Virus record (IMG/VR): IMGVR_UViG_3300024999_000004
Coordinates: 1-64,000 of that record
Source of the DNA: a virus
Reading direction: 5' to 3' (one strand)
DNA length: 64,000 bases
Below the pieces are notes generated by a model. The model did not search any database and was not told the origin of the DNA. It worked only from the letters and a program-made list of their open reading frames with translations. Within the stretch, counting starts at the first letter, position 1. Each line of letters starts with the position of its first letter. The translations under genes were made by a program, and so were the position numbers. Positions 48,835-56,198 of the stretch are shown here, in pieces.

Positions 48835-49227
48835 ATGAAGCACCAGCTCTACAAGAAACAACCGAAGTCGAAGAAAACAAAGAAAGGCACCTACCCCAAG
48901 CTTTACCTCGAAGCGGAAGGCCCCGGCAGGAAGGAAACCCGGAAGCGTTGGAGCATGGCCGGACGCATGTCCTCTACGGGAAAGTTCTTCGGCGGAGTCA
49001 AACCCAAAGCGCTCGCGGGCGAGTTCCTCATGAACAGGTACCTCTCAGGGCGGAACATGGCCTCCTTCCCCTCGTGGTTCGGGTGGAAGAAGAGTTCCAC
49101 GATATCCGCCGCCTCCGGGGGGAAGGATGAATACAGGGAGCGGATGAAGGCGGCGCGGGGGCGGTCGTGGTGGTACGATAAAAGGACGGTGCGGCATCCT
49201 GCTCCGGTGCGGAAGGCTTCAGTCTAG
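48835..49227 (+). CDS. Small basic protein, 130 aa
   Basis: Strongly basic: MKHQLYKKQPKSKKTKKGTY, KRWSMAGRMSSTGKFFGGVK and WWYDKRTVRHPAPVRKASV. Lys/Arg-rich ends flank a Gly/Ser/aromatic middle. Likely DNA or RNA binding. First gene of the promoter at 48784, ahead of the J-domain/kinase-like gene. Confidence 0.55.
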   Translation: MKHQLYKKQPKSKKTKKGTYPKLYLEAEGPGRKETRKRWSMAGRMSSTGKFFGGVKPKALAGEFLMNRYLSGRNMASFPSWFGWKKSSTISAASGGKDEYRERMKAARGRSWWYDKRTVRHPAPVRKASV

Positions 49228-49268
49228 GAGCCCGGATTCTTTGCACCACGAAGGAAGGAGACCTGAAG

Positions 49269-50267
49269 ATGCTCGCAGCCAAAGCCATACTTGCAGCAAA
49301 GAAACCTGAAGACATCTTCTCTTCTCCTGCCTCTGAAGATTCCTTGAAGAAGGAATTCCGGGCTTTGGCGAAGAAGTGGCATCCTGATGCTTCCGCCTCA
49401 CCCCACGTCTCCTTAAACGGTGAAGTGTTCTCCCACATTGCCTCATTGTACGGAAAGGGCCTTGACAAGATTGCTTCAGGCACTTGGGGCGCGGAGGGGT
49501 TGCTCGTATTGGCGGGCAAGAAATACCCCTACCTGTCTAGTTCCCCCACGGATTCCGGAGATGTCTTTGTCGGTGATTCTTTCCTCGCTTACTTTGTGAA
49601 GAAGGAGTATTTCTCTCTCCTGAAGAACATCCCTATGTTGAAGTACAAGGATTCTTCCATGGAAAAGGAGATGAGTCGTTTCTTTGGGAGGGAAATATCC
49701 GCAACCGCCATAGCGAGGGCCTCCGCACCTGACGGCACCTACCTCCTTTACGAGAAACAGAAGGGTGAGTTTCTTCTCTCCGACGTTGTAAAAGCAGGCA
49801 CCATTCCCCCCAAACAAGCGGCATGGATTCTCAGTCGCTTGTACAACATCTCCTGCTATCTTCAATGGAGCGGCCTCGTTCATTGCGACATCAATAGCGG
49901 CACGATCTTGATTGACCCCGCGAACCACGGACTCCGGCTTGTAGGTGGCTGGTGGAACTGCCACAAGGAAGGAGAGCACCTCTCTTCCTTGCCTTCCAAG
50001 ACGTACTCCGTGCTCCCGCAGCGGCTTCTTGAAAAGAAGGAAGCTGTTCACGTTTTCGTGCAGGAGCAGATAAAGGCGGCGGGGAGGGAGATATTTACCG
50101 GGTCGGATGTTCCTGCGGCAATCAGGAATTTCCTCGAACTACCATGTGCCTCGGACAAGTCAGCGCAGTTTTATTTCTCGAAGTGGTATGAGGATATTCT
50201 TGGCAAGGCCTTCGGCCCGAAGAAATTCGTGCCCTGGGATCTTTCGGACAAGGATGTGTACAAGTAA
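49269..50267 (+). CDS. J-domain fused to degenerate kinase-like domain
   Basis: 332 residues. J-domain at about 13-60: DIFSSPASEDSLKKEFRALA then KKWHPD with the HPD motif (His38-Pro39-Asp40). The remainder looks kinase-like: N-lobe strands FVGDSFLAYFVKK, a LLYEKQKGEF hinge, and LVHCDINSGTILIDP with HxD (His205, Asp207). It lacks the usual Asn after the loop and the DFG Asp, as LRLVGGWWN replaces it. It may be a pseudokinase or unusual enzyme linked to host Hsp70 through the J-domain. No exact family name known to me. Confidence 0.7.
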   Translation: MLAAKAILAAKKPEDIFSSPASEDSLKKEFRALAKKWHPDASASPHVSLNGEVFSHIASLYGKGLDKIASGTWGAEGLLVLAGKKYPYLSSSPTDSGDVFVGDSFLAYFVKKEYFSLLKNIPMLKYKDSSMEKEMSRFFGREISATAIARASAPDGTYLLYEKQKGEFLLSDVVKAGTIPPKQAAWILSRLYNISCYLQWSGLVHCDINSGTILIDPANHGLRLVGGWWNCHKEGEHLSSLPSKTYSVLPQRLLEKKEAVHVFVQEQIKAAGREIFTGSDVPAAIRNFLELPCASDKSAQFYFSKWYEDILGKAFGPKKFVPWDLSDKDVYK

Positions 50268-50320
50268 GTACTCCCGTACGGGGGTGCTGAGTTTTCTGAT
50301 CAGTGAGAAGGAGTAACATT

Positions 50321-50449
50321 ATGGGTTTGGGAATTGACGAGGGATTCAAGGATTACGGCAGTGCCGAAGCGTCCGTGCAGGCTGCCCCGGTAGCCACAGA
50401 AACCGCCGCAGAAGAAGCCACAGAAACCGCCGTGGAAGGGGAGGCCTGA
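50321..50449 (+). CDS. Acidic 42-aa protein
   Basis: ATG with AAGGAG upstream. MGLGIDEGFKDYGSAEASVQ then an AAPVATETAAEEATETAVEG acidic Ala/Glu/Thr tail. Ends one base before the vWA ATG, so translation is linked. Possibly a small partner of the vWA protein; unproven. Confidence 0.5.
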   Translation: MGLGIDEGFKDYGSAEASVQAAPVATETAAEEATETAVEGEA

Positions 50450-50450
50450 T

Positions 50451-51377
50451 ATGGGAGGAGGAAGCTGGAGCCCGAGTTCATGGGCCACTCACGCAACCGC
50501 TACCGCGTCGATGTCGCGCTCGGCATTGTACTCAAGCCGGGGCATCAAGAAGGAACTTGACCCCAAGGGCGTTGCCGTCAGGGAATCCCGGGACTCCACG
50601 GAGCACCCTGAATCGACGGCCATTGCCGTGTTCCTCGATGTCACCGGGTCCATGGGGTTCATCGCGGAGAAGATCGCCAAGGAGGGCCTCGGAACCTTGT
50701 TCCAGGAAATCCTGGACCGCAAGCCCGTGCCCGATCCGCAGCTCCTGTTCGGGGCCATCGGCGACGTAAGGTGCGACAGCGCCCCGCTTCAGGTGTCCCA
50801 GTTCGAGTCCGACAACAGGATCGTGGAACAGCTCACCGGCATCTACCTCGAAAGCGGCGGCGGCGGAAACGACACGGAAAGCTACGATTTCCCTTGGTAC
50901 TTCGCGGCAAAGCACATGGCCGCAGATTGCTTCGAGAAGCGTGGCAAGAAGGGTTATTTGTTTACCGTCGGCGACGAGTCCACCCCCGCAGGAATCTCCC
51001 CGGAGCATCTGAAGGAGTTCCTCGGCAGCGCAGAAGAAATCACCGAGGAACTTTCCGCCGAGGAGCTTCTGGCCATGGCGGAGAAGAAGTGGAACTGCTA
51101 TCACATCATCGTCGAGGAAGGGAACTATTGCAGCTTGCGCGGGCGTGATGCCGTCCTCCGCAAGTGGCAGGATCTCATGGGCCAGCGGGCCGTTCCCCTT
51201 TCTGACTACACCAAGCTTCCTGAAGTCATCATCTCCCTGATCCAGCTTTCCGAAGGAGCTGACAAGAAGAAGGTGGTGGATTCGTGGGACGGTTCAACGT
51301 CGGTAGCGGTCGCCGCTGCTTTGGACGGGATAGTAGCCCGCTCGGGCGGCTCGGGCGCGGGCATGGTCGCCCTTTAG
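50451..51377 (+). CDS. von Willebrand factor A (vWA) domain protein
   Basis: 308 residues. MIDAS DVTGS (Asp63 to Ser67, in AVFLDVTGSMGF), then a Gly-rich ESGGGGNDTESYDFPW and FTVGDESTPAGISPEHLKEF, the third metal loop. Helical parts KKWNCYHIIVEEGNYC and HKVIISLIQLSEGADKKKV-like complete the Rossmann-like fold. Metal-dependent binding protein, intracellular (no signal peptide). Comes right after the J-domain/kinase-like gene and acidic peptide. Confidence 0.85.
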   Translation: MGGGSWSPSSWATHATATASMSRSALYSSRGIKKELDPKGVAVRESRDSTEHPESTAIAVFLDVTGSMGFIAEKIAKEGLGTLFQEILDRKPVPDPQLLFGAIGDVRCDSAPLQVSQFESDNRIVEQLTGIYLESGGGGNDTESYDFPWYFAAKHMAADCFEKRGKKGYLFTVGDESTPAGISPEHLKEFLGSAEEITEELSAEELLAMAEKKWNCYHIIVEEGNYCSLRGRDAVLRKWQDLMGQRAVPLSDYTKLPEVIISLIQLSEGADKKKVVDSWDGSTSVAVAAALDGIVARSGGSGAGMVAL

Positions 51378-51394
51378 GACATAAGGAGAATCGA

Positions 51395-52564
51395 ATGAAA
51401 GGAATCGCCGTCATAGGAGCCAACTACGGAGACGAGGGGAAGGGTCTTATGACGGACTTCCTTTGTGCAAGGGAAGCCAAAGCAGGAAAGCAGGTATTCG
51501 TTGTCCGGCACAACGGAGGCGCACAGGCGGGGCATACTGTGGTGGCTCCTGCCTCAGAGGGGGGCTTCCGGCATGTCTTCCATCACTTTGGTAGTGGAAC
51601 CCTGCAAAGCATCCCCACAATCCTCGCCAAGGATTTCATTCTCAACCCCATATTGTTCCGGAAGGAATACGAGGAGCTTGAAGCTGCGGGGTACGCTCCC
51701 GAGGTTTTCGTAGACGTAAGATGCCGGATAACAACTCCGTGGGACATGGTGTACAACCAAGCACAGGAGGAAGCTAGGTCCCCCGCTGTGGCGGGAGGAG
51801 AGCGGCACGGAAGCTGTGGCGTCGGAATCAACGCCACGGTGGACAGGAATGAGGTGATTCCTTTCACTCGTGAGTCGGGTTGCCTGAGTTCGTTGGAGAG
51901 GATATCCGGGCACTACAAAAACAAGATGTTCCCTGCAGGGGTGCCATCAGAAGCCGAGAATTCTCGATTTTTTATGTCTCCGGGACTGGAAGAGGTGGGC
52001 CACGCATTCAGCTCTGATCTGTACTTCCTGATTAGGCACACTTCCGTCATGGATTATCCTCTTTGTCAACACCCCAATGCGGACAGCTTCACCTTCATCT
52101 TCGAAGGAGCCCAGGGCCTCGGACTCGATGAATATATGGGCTCCTACCCCCATGTCACGAGGTCCAATACGGGCCTGCGGAACGTCGTCGATTTCTGCCG
52201 GGAGCACAAGATAGACCTTGACGAGATTGTCTACGTGACCCGGAGCTACCTCACGAGGCACGGGAATGGGCCCATGGAAGGAACCCTATATTCTGAAGAA
52301 GCGTATTTCGAGGACAAGACGAATGTTCCGAACCCGTGGCAAGGGACTCTTCGTCAGAGTGCCATGGATGAGGAAGCCTACTTCAATATGGCGGAAAGAG
52401 TTGCATGGGATACTCAGTCAGTGGGAATGGGAAGCAAGCCGATATCTTTGGCTATCACTCACAATGACCAATTAACGTCCGAAGATTGGGAGTACTCACT
52501 TATTCCTGTCAAGTACAAAAGCTTCGGGGAGACGAGGGAAGATGTGAAGGAGACCAAAAAATGA
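51395..52564 (+). CDS. Adenylosuccinate synthetase homologue (PurA/PurZ family)
   Basis: 389 residues, ATG at 51395 (AAGGAG upstream). IGANYGDEGKGLMTDFLC includes the P-loop GDEGKG with the catalytic Asp13 kept. HNGGAQAGHTVV has His47. Then GSGTLQSIPTILAKDFILNP, RHGSCGVGINATVDR and FEGAQGLGLDEYMGSYPHVT, and TRSYLTRHGNGPM. The phage-type RHGSCGVG and TRSNTG patterns match the phage PurZ/PurA clade. PurA makes adenylosuccinate from IMP; PurZ uses dGMP for 2-aminoadenine DNA. Keeping Asp13 is like PurA or PurZ0. Confidence 0.82.
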   Translation: MKGIAVIGANYGDEGKGLMTDFLCAREAKAGKQVFVVRHNGGAQAGHTVVAPASEGGFRHVFHHFGSGTLQSIPTILAKDFILNPILFRKEYEELEAAGYAPEVFVDVRCRITTPWDMVYNQAQEEARSPAVAGGERHGSCGVGINATVDRNEVIPFTRESGCLSSLERISGHYKNKMFPAGVPSEAENSRFFMSPGLEEVGHAFSSDLYFLIRHTSVMDYPLCQHPNADSFTFIFEGAQGLGLDEYMGSYPHVTRSNTGLRNVVDFCREHKIDLDEIVYVTRSYLTRHGNGPMEGTLYSEEAYFEDKTNVPNPWQGTLRQSAMDEEAYFNMAERVAWDTQSVGMGSKPISLAITHNDQLTSEDWEYSLIPVKYKSFGETREDVKETKK

Positions 52565-52836
52565 ACAAAACGCCTGTTACTGAACAGGAAATAAAAGAAA
52601 TATTCCACTCTTTCCTTCGAAGTAGAATTTCTGCAGGTGGATGGGAAGGCTATGCTTATACTGAATTCTGGAAATACCGAAGCGCATGCAACGAATTTCT
52701 CGAAGAACATGGTTATAAAGCCAGTTGGGCGTACTTTGAACAAACCCTGTGGGGTAATGGTGGGTGGGGGTACAAGGACAAGATGGCTTGCTACTTGCGG
52801 GTAGTCCCTGCCCACAGTCACTGTGAGACCAAGTAA
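52561..52836 (+). CDS. Hypothetical protein, 91 aa
   Basis: ATGA overlap with the PurA-like stop. KTPVTEQEIKEIFHSFLRSR, then WEGYAYTEFWKYRSACNEFL and TLWGNGGWGYKDKMACYLRV. Aromatic-rich alpha/beta pattern. No family recognised. Possible accessory to PurA/PurZ only by position. Confidence 0.5.
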   Translation: MNKTPVTEQEIKEIFHSFLRSRISAGGWEGYAYTEFWKYRSACNEFLEEHGYKASWAYFEQTLWGNGGWGYKDKMACYLRVVPAHSHCETK

Positions 52837-52873
52837 GCCTCTCCTCCGTCCGCCTTCATAAAGGAGCCCACAA

Positions 52874-53368
52874 ATGTCTGATACCGAAGAAAAGAAACTG
52901 ATCTGGGTCCCCGCATCATGGGCCACCGAATTCGAGGCCGCTGCTAACGAGGCTGCCCAGCGTAAAGTGATCGACGATATCCTTGCAAACACCAAGACCT
53001 CCATGCGCGGAGACCTCGAACAACTGGAAGAAGATGCCCTCCGATTCAGGGGCCTGCTCCTGGGGTACAAGGAAGCATACTCCAAGGCCCTTCAGGAACA
53101 CTTCGACGCCAGCTACAAGGTATGGGAGGATCTGGATTCCAAGATGCCTTCCATGAAGGCGAGTGCGGACAAGCTGTTGCGCGAGTTTTCGGAGGTCAAG
53201 CCTGCGGTGGAGGAGGTTGCCTCCCGAATAGCGATTATTGCAAGGGGAATGGAGAGCGTCAACACGTATCATCTGACCAGGATGATCGATCTTATCAAGG
53301 CCATCGAAGGCTGCGACGAGAAGACAAAGGATGTCCTGCGGAGGGTGCTTTCGCAGCCTTCTGTTTGA
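52874..53368 (+). CDS. Coiled-coil protein, 164 aa
   Basis: ATG with AAGGAGCC upstream. FEAAANEAAQRKVIDDILAN, LEQLEEDALRFRGLLLGYKE, DKLLREFSEVKPAVEEVASR and YHLTRMIDLIKAIEGCDEKT form an almost all-helix protein. No family recognised. Its TGA stop is part of the GAAGTC motif. Confidence 0.55.
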   Translation: MSDTEEKKLIWVPASWATEFEAAANEAAQRKVIDDILANTKTSMRGDLEQLEEDALRFRGLLLGYKEAYSKALQEHFDASYKVWEDLDSKMPSMKASADKLLREFSEVKPAVEEVASRIAIIARGMESVNTYHLTRMIDLIKAIEGCDEKTKDVLRRVLSQPSV

Positions 53369-53394
53369 AGTCGCAGACTATAGACGGGATTTTT
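53363..53394 (+). promoter_or_regulatory. GAAGTC-family leader motif
   Basis: CTGTTTGAAGTCGCAGACTA then TAGACGGGATTTTT, before AAGGAG and the ATG at 53407. The stop codon of the upstream gene falls inside the motif. Confidence 0.6.
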
Positions 53395-53406
53395 AAGGAG
53401 CCTATC

Positions 53407-53838
53407 ATGGGAACAAACTACTACTGGTACCCCGAGCCCCCGTGCCCTTGCTGCGGGAGGAGACCTGAGCCCGTGCATATCGGGAAATCGAGCGGAGGCT
53501 GGTGCTTTGCTTTGCACGTGTATCCCTTCTCGGAGGACAGCGAACCGGGAACTTTCTCTGTTGATTCTCTCGAAGCATGGAAGAACAGGTTCGAAACGGA
53601 AGGCTCTTTCATCGAAGATGAATACGGAGATCTTGTATCTGTGGAGACCCTGCTGCAGGCTATAACAGAAAGGAGCGCAAGGACTCCCGATTCTGCGTAT
53701 CCGTATTCTTGGTACGAGCAAAACCACGCCGTTCCCGGACCCAACGGCCTTGCGCGTCGTCAGATAGACGGGGACTTCTGCATCGGCCATGCGCCGGATG
53801 ACGGGACCTGGGATATTTGCATCGGGGAGTTCTCGTGA
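53407..53838 (+). CDS. Conserved phage protein, MGTNYY family, 143 aa
   Basis: ATG with AAGGAGCC upstream. MGTNYYWYPEPPCPCCGRRP, EPVHIGKSSGGWCFALHVYP then WKNRFETEGSFIEDEYGDLV are the standard blocks of a very common phage protein (MGTNYY..., CxxCGR, HIGKSSGGW, DEYG). Two Cys pairs suggest a zinc site. Function unknown. Confidence 0.8.
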   Translation: MGTNYYWYPEPPCPCCGRRPEPVHIGKSSGGWCFALHVYPFSEDSEPGTFSVDSLEAWKNRFETEGSFIEDEYGDLVSVETLLQAITERSARTPDSAYPYSWYEQNHAVPGPNGLARRQIDGDFCIGHAPDDGTWDICIGEFS

Positions 53839-54047
53839 TTCTGAGGTTTCCTTTGGATAGCTTTTACTCGGCGCTCAATCCGGGGGATGTGGTTGATTAC
53901 TACGGAGTTTTTCATAAGGTAGTCAGCAATTGCTTGGAAGAAGATGAGGAAGGCATGCTTGTTTGTGCGTTTCAGATGGAGGAAACGTTTCCTGTCCCGA
54001 CTCCTCTTTTGAGGGTAAGCAAGAGAGAAATCACTTTTGATATCTGA
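53835..54047 (+). CDS. Hypothetical protein, 70 aa
   Basis: GTG start overlapping the previous stop, with GGGGAG upstream. ILRFPLDSFYSALNPGDVVD and FHKVVSNCLEEDEEGMLVCA with a beta-rich feel. No family recognised. Confidence 0.5.
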   Translation: MILRFPLDSFYSALNPGDVVDYYGVFHKVVSNCLEEDEEGMLVCAFQMEETFPVPTPLLRVSKREITFDI

Positions 54048-54061
54048 AGAAGGAGCAAACC

Positions 54062-54130
54062 ATGATCTATAGCGTCGTGATCGGAAGGGCCACACGAAAA
54101 GGGTCCGAACCCCTTGTTACCAAGTCATGA
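54062..54130 (+). CDS. Possible 22-aa peptide
   Basis: ATG with GAAGGAGC upstream, product begins MIYSVVIGRATRKGSEPLVT and ends TKS. Its stop overlaps the next ATG (ATGA). Could be a leader coupling translation of the 41-residue gene. Confidence 0.3.
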   Translation: MIYSVVIGRATRKGSEPLVTKS

Positions 54131-54252
54131 CGGCGCACTACGAGCAGGAACTTGTGAAGGAAGTGAAGAAGATGGCGGACGAGCTGAAGTCACGGATTCC
54201 CGCAACTATTGCCGAAGAGATATCCAAGACGGTGGTGAAGTATCTCAAGTAG
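54127..54252 (+). CDS. Small helical protein, 41 aa
   Basis: ATG coupled to the preceding stop. MTAHYEQELVKEVKKMADEL then KSRIPATIAEEISKTVVKYL. A single charged helix with an internal GGATTCCCG-like turn. Ends 7 bases before the next gene. No family recognised. Confidence 0.45.
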   Translation: MTAHYEQELVKEVKKMADELKSRIPATIAEEISKTVVKYLK

Positions 54253-54259
54253 GAGGAGC

Positions 54260-54823
54260 ATGAAATCAAAACGTATGGCTTTATTTCTGGCAGTGGTATT
54301 AATGGCCTCCCGGGCATTCGCCTCCCCTCCCGAGCTTCCGCAGCACCCTCAACCTTTGTCAGAGCCCTATTACTCTTTCGTGATCGATCTCTGCACCAAA
54401 AATCATCTGGCTTCCACCTACACCCTGAACCTGATATGGGCCGAGAGCCTTAACAACCCGAAAGCCGAGAACTGGAACTACCGGTGGATCAATACTTCCA
54501 ACACAGGAAAAGACGGGAAAACAAAATGGATATGGCGCTATCTCCCCGTATCTTGGGATCGTGGATTCTTCCAGCTCAATCAGGACTCCCTCCCCGATTT
54601 CTCTGTCCGATACAATGGAGGGAAGCCCATAGATCCTTTTGACTGGAAGACCAACCTGAGAGTGGGGATAGCCCATCTCGCATATTGCAGGAAAATGACG
54701 GGATCGATGTTCGGAGCCGTGGCATCCATGAACATGGGGGAGAGGGGGTATGCCGAGTGGCTGGAAGGGAAGAGGGAGATGAGGTACTCGACCAAGAGGT
54801 TGTTGGAACTGGTGTTTCAGTAA
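54260..54823 (+). CDS. Secreted lytic transglycosylase (SLT-like)
   Basis: 187 residues with signal peptide MKSKRMALFLAVVLMASRAF / ASPPE. LIWAESLNNPKAENWNYRWI has the catalytic Glu of SLT transglycosylases, then DRGFFQLNQDSLPDF and LRVGIAHLAYCRKMTGSMFG, VASMNMGERGYAEW. It would cleave murein in the periplasm after Sec export. Unlike a cytoplasmic endolysin with holin control, this suggests an entry-, exclusion- or exported lysis role. It is in the rightward non-virion arm. Confidence 0.8.
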   Translation: MKSKRMALFLAVVLMASRAFASPPELPQHPQPLSEPYYSFVIDLCTKNHLASTYTLNLIWAESLNNPKAENWNYRWINTSNTGKDGKTKWIWRYLPVSWDRGFFQLNQDSLPDFSVRYNGGKPIDPFDWKTNLRVGIAHLAYCRKMTGSMFGAVASMNMGERGYAEWLEGKREMRYSTKRLLELVFQ

Positions 54824-54850
54824 TGCCACTATTTTGAGAGGGAGGACTAG

Positions 54851-55060
54851 GTGGAAAAGATAAGAACTGAAGTAAGACATTCACAGACAAAAGATGCTTG
54901 GAATGTTATAGGAACCCAAGTCGGTGGAAAATACAAAATTGCCAGAGTTCCCTATCAGGTTGTCCCGGGCAGTGAGATATGCACGACTCGCAACAAGCAC
55001 GAGGCGATGGAGCACGCACTTTTTATAAGCAAATGTTTCAATGAATATACCGACACCTAA
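54851..55060 (+). CDS. Hypothetical protein, 69 aa
   Basis: GTG start with GGAGG upstream. MEKIRTEVRHSQTKDAWNVI, then GGKYKIARVPYQVVPGSEIC and NKHEAMEHALFISKCFNEY. Reads as a small beta-sheet plus helix. No family recognised. Confidence 0.5.
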   Translation: MEKIRTEVRHSQTKDAWNVIGTQVGGKYKIARVPYQVVPGSEICTTRNKHEAMEHALFISKCFNEYTDT

Positions 55061-55088
55061 CAACTACCACAACATGATGGAGCCCTGA

Positions 55089-55403
55089 ATGGACGAACAC
55101 GGATACCCCGAGGCCCAAGACATTGCGCATCTGAAAGAAGAGCTTTCGCACATGGATTTCCACCGGGGAGCAAACGCCATAGCGCAGCTTATCGAAGCAA
55201 CAGGCTACGGCACCGCGTCCCTGCTGGGGGCCAGTGGAACAAACCCCGGAAGACTCGAAGTTTCTACCGGAGGCTGGTCGGGATGCGAAGAGATTCTTTC
55301 CGCAACACACAATACCTTGTGGAGGATGGCGTTTTGGGAATCCGTGCATCGTGGAGGCCTTGAGGTTTTCGTAGACGCTCACGGCATAGGGGGCAGCCAA
55401 TGA
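55089..55403 (+). CDS. Conserved phage protein, 104 aa
   Basis: ATG with GGAGCC upstream. EVSTGGWSGCEEILSATHNT then LWRMAFWESVHRGGLEVFVD is a block common in phages (GGWSGcE.i..a...t.lw...w.s..RGG...F). Helical start. Overlaps the next gene. Function unknown. Confidence 0.7.
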   Translation: MDEHGYPEAQDIAHLKEELSHMDFHRGANAIAQLIEATGYGTASLLGASGTNPGRLEVSTGGWSGCEEILSATHNTLWRMAFWESVHRGGLEVFVDAHGIGGSQ

Positions 55404-55645
55404 AATCCTTCCTTAAACTCCTCGCAGAAAAAGGCGTAACGGAAATCCGGAACACCCTGACTTCCTTGTATGCCAGGTACAATGATGTTTATGTGGATAT
55501 AACAAAAACACCTTCACAGTCAGCTGCTTCTTCATGGCACATGGAGGTTGTGGACTTTGCAGGACCGAATTTGATGCGCAGGCGCAAATGGGACGGCTCC
55601 GTGAAAGAGCTTCTCGTTGTTCTGCAGCGTATTGATTTTGATTAA
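55400..55645 (+). CDS. Hypothetical protein, 81 aa
   Basis: ATGA-coupled. MKSFLKLLAEKGVTEIRNTL, then DVYVDITKTPSQSAASSWHM and RRRKWDGSVKELLVVLQRID. Small alpha/beta pattern. No family recognised. Confidence 0.5.
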   Translation: MKSFLKLLAEKGVTEIRNTLTSLYARYNDVYVDITKTPSQSAASSWHMEVVDFAGPNLMRRRKWDGSVKELLVVLQRIDFD

Positions 55646-55663
55646 GGTATTCAGGAGGCCCTG

Positions 55664-55921
55664 ATGGACGATATGCGAATGGACTGCATGGTGCGGATAT
55701 GCAAAGCCTACTACGACATGCCCGAGCACGGAACCGGAGGAAGTCTTCATATTGTACTGGACGACGACAACGTAGACCATGGCAGTGTTCTCTCTTGCAT
55801 CAAGTTTGCGGAAGAAGAGGGGGATATTATCGGGCAGGGAATAGGGCTCATGCTCTCCCGGATGACGCGGATAGAACGCTCACGGTTGGTGTCCCGCTAC
55901 AAAGAATATGCACTCTCGTAA
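55664..55921 (+). CDS. Conserved phage protein, 85 aa
   Basis: ATG with CAGGAGG upstream. MVRICKAYYDMPEHGTGGSL then HIVLDDDNVDHGSVLSCIKF and GIGLMLSRMTRIERSRLVSR is a common phage pattern (GGSLHIVLDDgNv..., then L..M...eR). Function unknown. Confidence 0.7.
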   Translation: MDDMRMDCMVRICKAYYDMPEHGTGGSLHIVLDDDNVDHGSVLSCIKFAEEEGDIIGQGIGLMLSRMTRIERSRLVSRYKEYALS

Positions 55922-55928
55922 GTTTTGA

Positions 55929-55957
55929 TTGACACCAGAGAGTATACGTGATATAAT
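55929..55957 (+). promoter_or_regulatory. Extended -10 promoter
   Basis: TTGACA (55929-55934), 17-bp spacer ending TGA, TATAAT (55952-55957). Near-perfect consensus; drives the radical SAM / RtcB operon. Confidence 0.92.
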
Positions 55958-55982
55958 TGCGCGTTAACAGGAGAACAACAGA

Positions 55983-56198
55983 ATGCTTTGTTTCCAAGAC
56001 CGCACCTTCTGCCCTTTTTATGAGACCTGCACCAAGGGCGTTACTTGCAGGGCCGCTCTGACTGAAGAGATTGTGGCGGCTGCGGAGGAGTGGTTCGCCT
56101 CCTGGGTCAAAGACAGAAGGCCGGGGGAGCAGGCTCCGGTGATGGTTCATTCTTCGGAGCCTTCTTGTTTTGTGCCTGCTGCGGGGGAGGACCAATGA
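55983..56198 (+). CDS. Small Cys-rich protein (CFQDRTFC), 71 aa
   Basis: ATG with AGGAG upstream. MLCFQDRTFCPFYETCTKGV then TCRAALTEEIVAAAEEWFAS has four or five Cys near the N-terminus, suggesting metal binding. This CF.DRTFC block is found in other phages. It overlaps the radical SAM gene by four bases. Confidence 0.65.
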   Translation: MLCFQDRTFCPFYETCTKGVTCRAALTEEIVAAAEEWFASWVKDRRPGEQAPVMVHSSEPSCFVPAAGEDQ

